Source: Bacillota bacterium (lineage in GTDB: Bacteria; Bacillota; Clostridia; Lachnospirales; Anaerotignaceae). From it: a DNA stretch of 64,000 bases. Below the pieces are notes generated by a model that was given only the letters and a program-made list of their open reading frames with translations, was not told the DNA's origin and did not search any database. A program made the translations under genes and the position numbers. Below, piece after piece: positions 1 to 7,913 of this stretch (within the stretch, counting starts at the first letter, position 1; each line of letters begins with the position of its first letter). The stretch covers positions 1 through 64,000 of the forward strand of contig JAFWDD010000087.1 of assembly GCA_017534115.1 (NCBI GenBank), read 5' to 3'.

Positions 1-62
1 CCAAGCGGTAAGGCACAGGACTTTGACTCCTGCATTCGGTGGTTCGATCCCACTCAGCCCAG
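1..62 (+). tRNA. tRNA-Gln (anticodon TTG), 5' end cut by the window
   Basis: The anticodon stem CAGGA/TCCTG encloses the loop CTTTGAC, which gives anticodon TTG (reads CAA). The T arm with loop TTCGATC and the 3' acceptor strand CAGCCCA plus discriminator G are present. The 5' acceptor strand and part of the D arm lie before base 1. No CCA is encoded. It is first in a tRNA cluster. Confidence 0.93.
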
Positions 63-89
63 TTTTAGGGCAACATAATTTAATAATAT

Positions 90-161
90 TGGGGTATCGC
101 CAAGCGGTAAGGCAATGGACTCTGACTCCATCATTCGCAGGTTCGAATCCTGCTACCCTAG
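90..161 (+). tRNA. tRNA-Gln (anticodon CTG)
   Basis: This is a complete cloverleaf. Acceptor TGGGGTA pairs with TACCCTA (one G-T pair), the anticodon stem is ATGGA/TCCAT with loop CTCTGAC (anticodon CTG, reads CAG), and the T stem is GCAGG/CCTGC. Discriminator is G and no CCA is encoded. It is closely related to the preceding tRNA-Gln, so the pair probably arose by local duplication. Confidence 0.93.
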
Positions 162-220
162 TTTCAAAAAACTTAATACTTGACAATTACGTTAAAAAGT
201 AATATTGTAATTGTAAAGAT

Positions 221-292
221 GCGCGAATGGCTCAGTGGTAGAGCATCGCCTTGCCAAGGCGAGGGTCGCGAGTTCGAATCTCGTTTCGCGCT
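221..292 (+). tRNA. tRNA-Gly (anticodon GCC)
   Basis: Acceptor GCGCGAA pairs with TTCGCGC, the anticodon stem is TCGCC/GGCGA with loop TTGCCAA (anticodon GCC), and the T loop is TTCGAAT. Discriminator is T and no CCA is encoded. It is third in the cluster and is followed directly by an intrinsic terminator. Confidence 0.95.
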
Positions 293-294
293 TT

Positions 295-331
295 AAAAAC
301 CAATCTATGTAATTTAGGTTGGTTTTTGTTT
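295..331 (+). terminator. Intrinsic terminator of the tRNA cluster
   Basis: An 11-bp stem (295-305 with 317-327, one G-T pair) with an 11-nt loop runs into a T-rich tract. It starts three bases after tRNA-Gly and so should end the tRNA transcript. Confidence 0.75.
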
Positions 332-346
332 TTAGAGGTGTTTTTT

Positions 347-502
347 ATGTATAGCTTGAAAAAGATCATAACAACCATAGAACGAATAGAAAAGGGATAC
401 AATACATTTCTCAAAATTGTGAAATATGTTGATAAAGCCATGACTTTCTATCCAATTGTAGACGGCGTTCTTAAAAAGCTGAATGCATCTCATGATAATT
501 GA
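347..502 (+). CDS. Small basic protein of unknown function (51 aa)
   Basis: I do not recognise this protein. The start is ATG at 347, preceded by GAGGTG at 335-340. A longer frame runs back into the tRNA-Gly gene and is not credible. The product is lysine- and isoleucine-rich (begins MYSLKKIITTIERIEKGYN) and could form one amphipathic helix followed by a more hydrophobic segment; there is no signal peptide. It sits alone between the tRNA terminator and the comEA promoter. A weak hairpin with a T tract follows. The good ribosome binding site favours a real gene, but its small size keeps this uncertain. Confidence 0.5.
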   Translation: MYSLKKIITTIERIEKGYNTFLKIVKYVDKAMTFYPIVDGVLKKLNASHDN

Positions 503-514
503 TTATATTATATG

Positions 515-542
515 CCTTGCGATATATTTGCAGGGTTTTTTT
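515..542 (+). terminator. Weak candidate intrinsic terminator
   Basis: CCTTGC (515-520) can pair with GCAGG (530-534) through a bulge and is followed by seven T residues. It lies 12 bases after the small ORF. The stem is short, so this is only a candidate. Confidence 0.35.
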
Positions 543-623
543 ATTCTGTGTTTGTGAATTTACCGAAATATTTCTATCATGTTAAAAAAATTATCCAAGT
601 TTAAAGATTTTGTAAAATTTATC

Positions 624-652
624 TGGAAAAAATTATCTGCATTAGGTATAAT
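624..652 (+). promoter_or_regulatory. SigA-type promoter for comEA
   Basis: TGGAAA (624-629), a 17-bp spacer and a perfect TATAAT (647-652). The predicted start is about 659, giving a leader of about 30 nt. The same TGGAAA-N17-TATAAT combination precedes ftsZ in this window. Confidence 0.7.
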
Positions 653-688
653 ATTTGTTAAGAAATATATTTATGGGAGAGAATTCCT

Positions 689-1252
689 TTGAAATCCAAT
701 AAGGTATTAATACTTATTATAACTTTGTTTATTGTTATAAGCGGAATAGTTTATTCAAGTGCTCACGGCAAGCCCATTTCTTCAAATACTGTTGAAGAAA
801 AGGAGTTTGAAAGCATAAAAGTCGATGTTTCCGGTGCTGTCGAATCTCCGGGAGTTTATGCTCTGAGTTTCGATTCCAGGGTTGGTGACGCGGTTGAAGC
901 CGCAGGCGGATTTGCGAGTGATGCGGAGCCTGATTTCGTAAATAAAGCGGATTTTCTTAAAGATGGACAGTTCTTGTATATACCCCATAAGGATGAAAGT
1001 TTGGATGAAATATATCTTAAGATGAACGAAAACCCGGATTTAAATAAGAATCCGGATTATGTGATAAATATAAATGAAGATGGTGTGTATAAGCTTACAT
1101 TGCTTCCGGGAATCGGAGAAAAGACAGCGCAAAGCATAGTTGCTTACAGAGATGAGCACGGCGGATTTTCGACCGTAGAAGAGCTTTTGGAGGTTCCTGG
1201 CATAGGCGAGGCCACACTGGAAAAAATTCGGAATTACATCACATTGGGCTAA
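689..1252 (+). CDS. comEA: ComEA-type competence DNA-binding protein
   Basis: ComEA is the membrane-anchored receptor that binds double-stranded DNA at the cell surface and passes it to the ComEC channel. The 187-aa product has an N-terminal membrane segment (about 4-24), an SLBB domain (about 46-100, starting DVSGAVESPGVYAL) and two helix-hairpin-helix motifs near the C-terminus (PGIGEKTAQSI and PGIGEATLEKI). The start is TTG at 689 with GGGAGA at 674-679. It is the first gene of a collinear run to holA. Between it and comEC lie a two-component system and a GerMN protein, whereas comEA and comEC are usually close neighbours. Functional competence is not shown by the sequence. Confidence 0.88.
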   Translation: MKSNKVLILIITLFIVISGIVYSSAHGKPISSNTVEEKEFESIKVDVSGAVESPGVYALSFDSRVGDAVEAAGGFASDAEPDFVNKADFLKDGQFLYIPHKDESLDEIYLKMNENPDLNKNPDYVININEDGVYKLTLLPGIGEKTAQSIVAYRDEHGGFSTVEELLEVPGIGEATLEKIRNYITLG

Positions 1253-1267
1253 ATAGGAGGTTTTTAA

Positions 1268-1954
1268 ATGGCATATAATATACTTGTTGTTGATGACGAG
1301 AAGCTTATTGTAAAGGGAATAAAGTTTTCTCTGGAGCAGGAAGGCATGGAGGTTGAAGCCGCGTATGACGGCGAGGAAGCCCTTAACTTTATAAAAAACG
1401 GTAAATTCGACCTTGTTGTTTTAGACGTTATGCTGCCCAAAATGGATGGTCTTGAGGTTTGTCAGAGGGTAAGAGAAATTTCAGGTATACCTATAATAAT
1501 GCTTACCGCTAAAGGCGAGGATATGGACAAGATAATGGGTCTGGAATACGGCGCTGACGATTACCTCACAAAGCCTTTTAATATTCTTGAGCTTAAGGCA
1601 AGAATAAAGGCAATTCTCAGAAGGACTAAACAGAAAGGCGATTCAAAGGAAAAGAAGAATTCGCTTAAAGTGCGTGATTTAGAGCTGATTTTTGAAAGCA
1701 GAAGAGTATTCATAGGCGACAAAGAGGCAAATCTTACAGCGAAGGAATTTGACCTTCTTGAACTGCTTATGGAGAATCCCGGAAAGGTATACAGCAGAGA
1801 AAATCTTCTGGATACAGTATGGGGATACGATTATCCCGGTGATGTCAGAACAGTTGATGTTCATGTAAGAAGACTTAGAGAAAAAATAGAGGAAAATCCT
1901 AGCGAACCCAAGTATATATTCACAAAATGGGGAGTTGGTTATTATTTTAACTAA
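1268..1954 (+). CDS. OmpR/PhoB-family response regulator
   Basis: The 228-aa protein has a receiver domain (1-120) and a winged-helix DNA-binding domain (about 130-228). The receiver has the acidic pair D9/D10, phosphoacceptor D53 in VVLDVMLPKMDG, T80 and K102 in LTKPF. The C-terminal domain carries the family signature TVDVHVRRLREKI. A strong AGGAGG lies just before the ATG. The kinase gene overlaps its 3' end by 20 bases, so the two should be co-translated. The target genes cannot be read from sequence. Its place between comEA and comEC suggests, without proving, a link to DNA uptake or envelope state. Confidence 0.93.
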   Translation: MAYNILVVDDEKLIVKGIKFSLEQEGMEVEAAYDGEEALNFIKNGKFDLVVLDVMLPKMDGLEVCQRVREISGIPIIMLTAKGEDMDKIMGLEYGADDYLTKPFNILELKARIKAILRRTKQKGDSKEKKNSLKVRDLELIFESRRVFIGDKEANLTAKEFDLLELLMENPGKVYSRENLLDTVWGYDYPGDVRTVDVHVRRLREKIEENPSEPKYIFTKWGVGYYFN

Positions 1955-3389
1955 AAAGAATAAAAAGTTCTTTTTTGGAATGCGCTGGCTGCTTCTTATA
2001 CTTTGCTGCATAATAGGCTTCGGGCCGATTTTCATATTTTCGAGAGCCACTATGACCAGTGTAAATAACTATTTTACGGCAAACAGGCAGAAGGAGCTTA
2101 TGAGACAGGCTAATGTTATAGCCGACCAGGTTTCCGGTTCCGATTTTTTTACGAACGAGGACAATCTGGAATATTTTTCGGAATATTTACTGGATACAAG
2201 TATACAGGGCGGATACAGGATAATGATAACCGACCGGACAGGTATGGTTATCATGGACAGCAATAATTCGGAAAAAGGAAAGGTGTACGCGATACAGGAG
2301 GTAATTGAAGCCTTAAACAATAAAAGTGTCGCCAATGTTCAGAATAACGGAAATATTTACACGGCAGTACCCATAATGGATTATACAAGTTCGGAAATAA
2401 TAGGCTCTGTACTTATATTTTCCTCAGCCGCGGACATAACGGATACGGTTGAGGTTATAAGAGGGCTTTTTTCCTTTATTCTGCTGGGTATTTTGATATG
2501 TGTAGGCATAGCCATATTTTTCATTTCCAAAATATTTGTTAAACCCCTTAAAGAGCTTCAGGGTGTTATTAACCGTCTTACAGACGGTCATCTTGACAGC
2601 AGGGTAAAAGAGACAAAGGTTTTCAGAAATGAGATTACGGATATAGGTTCCGCCTTCAACGAAATGGCGGATAAGTTGGAGAAAATAGATGATTCCAGGC
2701 AGATATTCGTGTCCAATGTGTCCCATGAGCTGAAAACTCCGTTAAGCTCCATAAAGGTTCTTGCGGATTCCATATCTACGGCGGATGATCTGCCAAAGGA
2801 AATGTATATCGAGTTTTTGCAGGACATTACCAACGAAGTTGACAGAATGTCCAATATCATTACCGACCTGCTGAATCTGGTAAGGCTTGACCAGAAAGAG
2901 CTTCCTTTGAAGTTTGAGGCAACGGATCTCAATAAATTTATGTCGGATATTGTAAAGAGACTTACGCCTCTGGCAAATGCCAAGGATATTGATATAACAT
3001 ACGAAGGCAAAAATGTTATGGCAGAAATTGACAGTGTTAAGCTTTCTCTGGCTATATCAAACCTTGTGGAAAATGCAATTAAATATACTGATGAAGGCAA
3101 GGTAACGGTAACACTGGACAGCGATCATCAGAATGCGTTTATAACCGTAGCCGACACGGGAATAGGCATACCGGAGTCGGAGCAGAACAAGATATTCGAC
3201 CGTTTCTACCGGGTTGACAAGACTCGTGACAGACAGACGGGAGGCACAGGACTGGGTCTTTCCATAACCCATTCCACAGTCCTTATGCACAACGGAAGCA
3301 TAAAGGTTTTGAGCAAGGAAAATGAAGGAAGCACATTCCTTGTAAGAATTCCTTTGAAGCATCCGTATGTTCTGGAAAATGATAAATAA
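1935..3389 (+). CDS. Membrane sensor histidine kinase
   Basis: Cognate kinase of the preceding regulator. From the TTG at 1935 (484 aa) it has TM1 (about 17-37), an extracytoplasmic sensor region (38-172), TM2 (about 175-200), a HAMP linker, a HisKA domain with H264 in VSHELKTPL, and a HATPase domain with N box NLVENAIKYT, G1 DTGIGIPE and G2 GGTGLGLSI. All catalytic boxes are intact. The start is uncertain: GGAG touches the TTG at 1935, while ATG at 1980 has only a weak site; either start keeps TM1. The architecture resembles PhoR/WalK/ResE-type kinases, but the extracellular domain is not recognisable to me. Confidence 0.92.
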   Translation: MVIILTKKNKKFFFGMRWLLLILCCIIGFGPIFIFSRATMTSVNNYFTANRQKELMRQANVIADQVSGSDFFTNEDNLEYFSEYLLDTSIQGGYRIMITDRTGMVIMDSNNSEKGKVYAIQEVIEALNNKSVANVQNNGNIYTAVPIMDYTSSEIIGSVLIFSSAADITDTVEVIRGLFSFILLGILICVGIAIFFISKIFVKPLKELQGVINRLTDGHLDSRVKETKVFRNEITDIGSAFNEMADKLEKIDDSRQIFVSNVSHELKTPLSSIKVLADSISTADDLPKEMYIEFLQDITNEVDRMSNIITDLLNLVRLDQKELPLKFEATDLNKFMSDIVKRLTPLANAKDIDITYEGKNVMAEIDSVKLSLAISNLVENAIKYTDEGKVTVTLDSDHQNAFITVADTGIGIPESEQNKIFDRFYRVDKTRDRQTGGTGLGLSITHSTVLMHNGSIKVLSKENEGSTFLVRIPLKHPYVLENDK

Positions 3390-3411
3390 ACCGTTGGGAG
3401 GTGTCTGAATC

Positions 3412-4395
3412 TTGGAAAACGGTTTTAACAATAATAACAGAGAGGATTACATAGAGAGAAAAAACAAAGCAATATATATAATAGTTACGGCAATAGTTAT
3501 TGTATTGGCGTCATTTCTGATAAATAATTTTCAGGCAAGAAAAGAAGTGGAGAAGGATATATGCAATGTGTATTTTCTTGATGCCTCAGAGGAATTTCTG
3601 AAAAGCGAGGAAAGATATATCAGCGGAGATTCGGAAGAGGAAATAGTCGCCAATGTTCTTGAGATTTTGAAAAACAAGCCCATATCCGAGGTTTTGGTGC
3701 AGTCCATACCGGAGAATGTGGAGTTTAAGGATTACTGGATAGACAGCAAGGGAACAGTGTATATTGATTTGCACTTTACAGACGGCAAAAAGCCGAAAAA
3801 TGACGTGGCGCTTATGGCAAGAGCCGCTCTTGTATGGACTTTGACTGATCTGGAGTTTATCAACGGAGTATGTATAACTATTGACGGTGACCCGATAATT
3901 GCCGCCGGCGGAGAATATATAGGAATTCTTACGAGAGATGACCTTGTTATAGATGCGGCGGAGATAATAACTGAGCCTCTGGACGAAGTTACGGTTAAGC
4001 TGTATTTCTCCAATGGGGACTCAACGGGCTTGGATGTTGAGATAAGACGAATAATCGTAAATCCTAATCAGGAGCTGGGAGGTTATGTGCTGACTGAGCT
4101 CATAAAAGGTCCTGTTGACGAGAACCTGAAGCCTACGGTCCCTCCTGAGACAAAGGTTCTGGACCTTAAGGTTCTGGATGGAGTCTGCTATGTGGATTTA
4201 AGCTCTGATTTCGTGACAAAGCACAGCGGAGGCACATCTGAAGAGCTTCTTACCATATATTCTATTGTAAATTCCCTTACATCCATTGAGGGAATAGATA
4301 AGGTGCAGTTTTTGATTGAAGGCGAAAAACAGACGACCTTCAAGGGAGGCGTGGACTTTTCGATTCAGTTCACAGCAAAAGATCTTTACTTATAG
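3412..4395 (+). CDS. Membrane-anchored protein with two GerMN domains
   Basis: The 327-aa protein has one N-terminal membrane helix (about residues 20-40) and two tandem GerMN domains (about 48-165 and 195-325). Both share the pattern of a strand-rich start, an EEIVANVLEIL / GGYVLTELIKGP helix and a DSKGTVYIDL / LDGVCYVDLS strand. GerMN domains occur in spore germination protein GerM and in lipoproteins that bind envelope components. The start is TTG at 3412, with GGGAGGTG eight bases upstream. Its place directly after a kinase suggests it might modulate sensing or act in the envelope; this is inference. The exact role is unknown. Confidence 0.83.
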   Translation: MENGFNNNNREDYIERKNKAIYIIVTAIVIVLASFLINNFQARKEVEKDICNVYFLDASEEFLKSEERYISGDSEEEIVANVLEILKNKPISEVLVQSIPENVEFKDYWIDSKGTVYIDLHFTDGKKPKNDVALMARAALVWTLTDLEFINGVCITIDGDPIIAAGGEYIGILTRDDLVIDAAEIITEPLDEVTVKLYFSNGDSTGLDVEIRRIIVNPNQELGGYVLTELIKGPVDENLKPTVPPETKVLDLKVLDGVCYVDLSSDFVTKHSGGTSEELLTIYSIVNSLTSIEGIDKVQFLIEGEKQTTFKGGVDFSIQFTAKDLYL

Positions 4396-4416
4396 GCTGA
4401 AAAAGTTGGTGATAAT

Positions 4417-6765
4417 ATGAAACGTCCGGCGCTTTGGTCTGCATTGTTTTTGATACTTGGTATTTTACTGGGACGGTACGGATTTAAATTATCCGGTACT
4501 GTCCTTTTTTCTTTAGTGCTGGTAATTGCGGCGGTAAAATATGCGAAGGCGAAAAGCCTTATAATACTTGTTATATTTGCTGCGGCAGGCTTCGGTCTCA
4601 TGCGGAATGCAATGAATTTCGGCACCAATAATCTGGATGCGTCGGCAGGCATCAGGGAGGAAATATCTATCAAAGGCATAGTAAAAGATGTCAGCATAAC
4701 GCCGAAGGGATATAAAAAGCTGGATGTAAAGCTGATTACGGCTGAAAGCGAGACAGCCGGAAACATATTTGAAAATGACAAAAATGTGCATATTCAGTTA
4801 ATTACGGATTCTGACAAATTTATAGAATATAATTATGAGATAGAGGCGCATACGGTTATTGAGAAGCTGTCGCCTCCCGAAAATTACGGGGAATTCAATA
4901 GTATGGTGTATAACGGAGCCAGAGGTTTCGACTATACGGCTTTTGCGGAAGATTTGGAGGTTTCCGAAGGCGGAAGAGATTTCCTTTATTACATAAAATC
5001 CTTAAGGAACAATATGCTTAATGTGTATGACGAAATTCTTCCGGAGTCGGAAAGCGGCGTCCTGAAATCAGTAGTAACAGGATACAGGTCCGACCTTTCG
5101 GATGAGACAAAGGAAATATATAAAACTGCGGGCATATTCCATGTCCTTGCCATTTCCGGAATGCACGTGTCAATTCTGGCAGGCGGTATATTTGTTTTTT
5201 TAATGAAAGTATTCAGGTTTTCCAGAAGGAAATCGTCACTCATATCCATAGGCATAATAGCCCTTTACGCTGTATTTACAGGCGGAAATGTTCCCGTTGT
5301 AAGAGCGGTATTGATGTTTTCCATAGCTGCGGCAGGAAACATTTTGGGCAGGATCGAGGACAAATTCAACTCTTTGTCACTGGCGGCGATTGTAATTCTG
5401 CTTTTCAATCCGTGGTTTTTATTTGATTCGGCATTTTTGCTTTCATTGGGGGCAACAACAGGAGCATATACGGGTGCAGAAATTATATCCAATATCGAAA
5501 CCGGCGAAAAGCGTAAATACAATTCCGTATATCAGAGCATAATTGTCAGCCTGACTGTCTTGGGCTTCATTATTCCGATTTCCATGTGGTTTTTCGGCGA
5601 AATATCTTTTTACTCCGTAATTACCAATATTATAGTTGCCGTTACATTTCCGTTTGTAATGGTTTTGGGCTTTGTAGCGGGCGTTGTGGGTATGTTTTCT
5701 CTGCCTGTTGGAACTTTTTTCGGCGGAAGTGTATACTATATCCTGAAATTTATAGAATTCATCGCCAAAACAGTGGGAAGCTCAAAATACGGATTAGTAT
5801 ATTCGGGAAGATTTCCGTTTTGGGCAGCGGTTTTCTACTATGCGGGACTGGCATTTCTGATTCTGGGCTTTGTAAAACGTAAAAAATACAGATTTAATCC
5901 CGTGCTGCCTGTGGTTTTTGCGGCTCTGTTTTTTGTTTCTCTTAACGCCAACAGGATGTTTTTCAAAAATAACGAGATAAATTTCCTCAGCGTAGGAAAC
6001 GGAGACTGCGCTGTAATAAAAACCTTTGACAACCATGTATTTGTAATTGACGGCGGAGGAAACGTTTCCAAAAACTTAGGTGAAAATACGGGAAAGAACA
6101 TTGTCCTGCCATTCCTTACGGCCAAGGGCATAAATCACATTGACGGTATTTACATAAGTCATCTGGATTCGGACCATGCGCTTGGGGCAATAGAGCTTAT
6201 GGATCTGACAGGCGCAGACGCAGTATATATACCTGACATCGAAGCTGGTGAGGCGTATGTGTGGAACAGGCTTTACGATGCGGCTCAAAGGAATGGTATT
6301 CCTGTGTATAGGGTCAATTCCGGCGATAAATTTGAAATAAGCGAAAACGCGTTCATAGAATGCTTGTCTCCCGATGCGGATTCGGGAATCACGGACACAA
6401 ATCATGGTTCTATGGTGTTAAAATATACAGACGGAGATTTTTCCGCGCTGTTCACTGGAGATATAGATTTTCTGACGGAAGAGGAGCTGATCAAAAACGG
6501 AAAGGACCTTTCGGCGGATGTGCTGAAGGCTGCCCATCACGGATCAAAATACTCTACATCAGAGGAATTCGTAAATGCAGTCGGAAACAAAATCTCCGTA
6601 ATAAGCGCGGGTCAGAACAATGTGCACGGTCATCCTGCTCCCGAGACACTGGACAGGCTTTCAAATACTAAAATATTTGTTACATTTAAAGAAGGAACGG
6701 TAAAAATCACCACAAACGGGAAGAAATATAAAGCAGAAACCATGAAAGGAGGCGTTTTTAAGTGA
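4417..6765 (+). CDS. comEC: ComEC/Rec2 competence DNA channel
   Basis: ComEC forms the inner-membrane channel for single-stranded DNA during transformation. The 782-aa length is typical. It has N-terminal membrane helices, an OB-like extracellular segment, a polytopic competence domain (about 205-480, with HVLAISGMHVSILAGG) and a C-terminal metallo-beta-lactamase-like domain (about 515-740). The latter keeps the metal-ligand motif SHLDSDHALG and the later AAHHGSKYS, as in ComEC proteins with the proposed nuclease domain. The start is ATG after GGTGAT. It overlaps holA by 4 bases. With comEA it forms the core of a DNA-uptake apparatus; pilus genes are not in the window. Confidence 0.93.
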   Translation: MKRPALWSALFLILGILLGRYGFKLSGTVLFSLVLVIAAVKYAKAKSLIILVIFAAAGFGLMRNAMNFGTNNLDASAGIREEISIKGIVKDVSITPKGYKKLDVKLITAESETAGNIFENDKNVHIQLITDSDKFIEYNYEIEAHTVIEKLSPPENYGEFNSMVYNGARGFDYTAFAEDLEVSEGGRDFLYYIKSLRNNMLNVYDEILPESESGVLKSVVTGYRSDLSDETKEIYKTAGIFHVLAISGMHVSILAGGIFVFLMKVFRFSRRKSSLISIGIIALYAVFTGGNVPVVRAVLMFSIAAAGNILGRIEDKFNSLSLAAIVILLFNPWFLFDSAFLLSLGATTGAYTGAEIISNIETGEKRKYNSVYQSIIVSLTVLGFIIPISMWFFGEISFYSVITNIIVAVTFPFVMVLGFVAGVVGMFSLPVGTFFGGSVYYILKFIEFIAKTVGSSKYGLVYSGRFPFWAAVFYYAGLAFLILGFVKRKKYRFNPVLPVVFAALFFVSLNANRMFFKNNEINFLSVGNGDCAVIKTFDNHVFVIDGGGNVSKNLGENTGKNIVLPFLTAKGINHIDGIYISHLDSDHALGAIELMDLTGADAVYIPDIEAGEAYVWNRLYDAAQRNGIPVYRVNSGDKFEISENAFIECLSPDADSGITDTNHGSMVLKYTDGDFSALFTGDIDFLTEEELIKNGKDLSADVLKAAHHGSKYSTSEEFVNAVGNKISVISAGQNNVHGHPAPETLDRLSNTKIFVTFKEGTVKITTNGKKYKAETMKGGVFK

Positions 6766-7793
6766 AAAAGCTTAAGGAAGAACTGAAAAAGAAGGAATTT
6801 TCGAAGGTCTATCTGTTTTTCGGTCCGGAAGATTATCTTAAAAAGGTGTATCTGGAAAGGCTGAAACGCTTAAGGATAACTCCCGATGAGGAGCTTATGA
6901 ACCTGAAGATTATAGAGGGAAAATCCGTTTCCGCCGAGGCAATAGAGCAGTCCGTAATGACGCCGCCTTTTCTGGGCAGTTTCAGATTTACAATAGTGAA
7001 AGGAAGCGGTCTTTTCAAATCCGAAAAAAAAGGAGAGGCTTCCGAAGCCGCCGACTTGCCGTCATCCAACGATATTATAGATATAATTGACCATATCCCT
7101 GAGGACGCCTGTCTTGTGTTTGTGGAGGACGAAATCGATAAGAGCTCAAAGTTATATAAAAAGATTCAAAAGGACGGACGCGCCGTGGAATTTACTCCGC
7201 TCAGCGAAGCCGACACAATTAAGTGGATTACGGCGGAGTTTGCCAAACGGAAAATAAAGATAGACAAAGCAACGGCTCTCTATTTCCTCAGATATGTAAA
7301 CGGCGATATGGAGGCCGTGCAAATCGAAATTGAAAAACTTTCCTCGTATCTTGGGGACAGACAGCAGGTTGAAAAGGCTGATATCGATAAGATCTGTGTC
7401 AAGTCTTTCCAGACGAAAATATTTGATTTGGTCGAAAGTATGGGCAAAAAGGACGCTGACAGAGCCATTGAGATATACAGAAACATGATTATGACCAAAG
7501 AACCGCCAATGCGGATTTTTATAATGGTTGTCCGCCAGATTCGAATGATATTGCAGTCCAAAAACCTTGAAAAGCAGGGATATTCATCCGCGGAAATCGC
7601 CCAAAAGCTCAATCTTCATGAGTTTGCAGTGAAAGAAGCCCTCCGGGAGGCAAGGAATTTCTCTTCGGAGGAAATCAAGAACGCTATGGAGGACTGCCTG
7701 GAGACGGACAGGAAAATCAAAACCGGCCTCATGAATGACGAGCTTGCCGTTGAACTTCTTATAATAAAATACGGGACCCCGGGCGAGAACTAA
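6762..7793 (+). CDS. holA: DNA polymerase III delta subunit
   Basis: The delta subunit of the clamp loader opens the beta clamp. The 343-aa protein has the HolA fold: an N-terminal degenerate ATPase-like domain beginning VYLFFGPEDYLKKVYL, then the lid and C-terminal collar helices (EPPMRIFIMVVRQIRMILQ). The start is GTG at 6762, overlapping comEC as GTGA, with AAAGGAGG at 6745-6752. comEC followed by holA is a widespread arrangement in Bacillota. No clear terminator is visible between its end and the promoter at 7839. Confidence 0.93.
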   Translation: MKKLKEELKKKEFSKVYLFFGPEDYLKKVYLERLKRLRITPDEELMNLKIIEGKSVSAEAIEQSVMTPPFLGSFRFTIVKGSGLFKSEKKGEASEAADLPSSNDIIDIIDHIPEDACLVFVEDEIDKSSKLYKKIQKDGRAVEFTPLSEADTIKWITAEFAKRKIKIDKATALYFLRYVNGDMEAVQIEIEKLSSYLGDRQQVEKADIDKICVKSFQTKIFDLVESMGKKDADRAIEIYRNMIMTKEPPMRIFIMVVRQIRMILQSKNLEKQGYSSAEIAQKLNLHEFAVKEALREARNFSSEEIKNAMEDCLETDRKIKTGLMNDELAVELLIIKYGTPGEN

Positions 7794-7838
7794 TGTATTT
7801 GGCAATTATTTTGGCAACGACAACTTTGCGGCAATCTA

Positions 7839-7867
7839 TTGAAAAGTACTTTTTATTATGGTAAAGT
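7839..7867 (+). promoter_or_regulatory. Promoter of the secreted stalk-domain protein
   Basis: TTGAAA (7839-7844), a 17-bp spacer and TAAAGT (7862-7867). The predicted start of about 7874 gives a 40-nt leader before the ATG at 7914. An upstream in-frame TTG at 7839 is the -35 box itself and so cannot be the translation start. Confidence 0.6.
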
Positions 7868-7913
7868 AAAATCAGGTAAGTATATATATTTTTATAAAAA
7901 AGGAGTGACTAAT

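Noticed and set aside
7839-7913. Upstream TTG start for the stalk-domain protein
   Set aside because: It coincides with the -35 box of a good promoter. ATG at 7914 has AGGAG at the right distance and begins a proper signal peptide.
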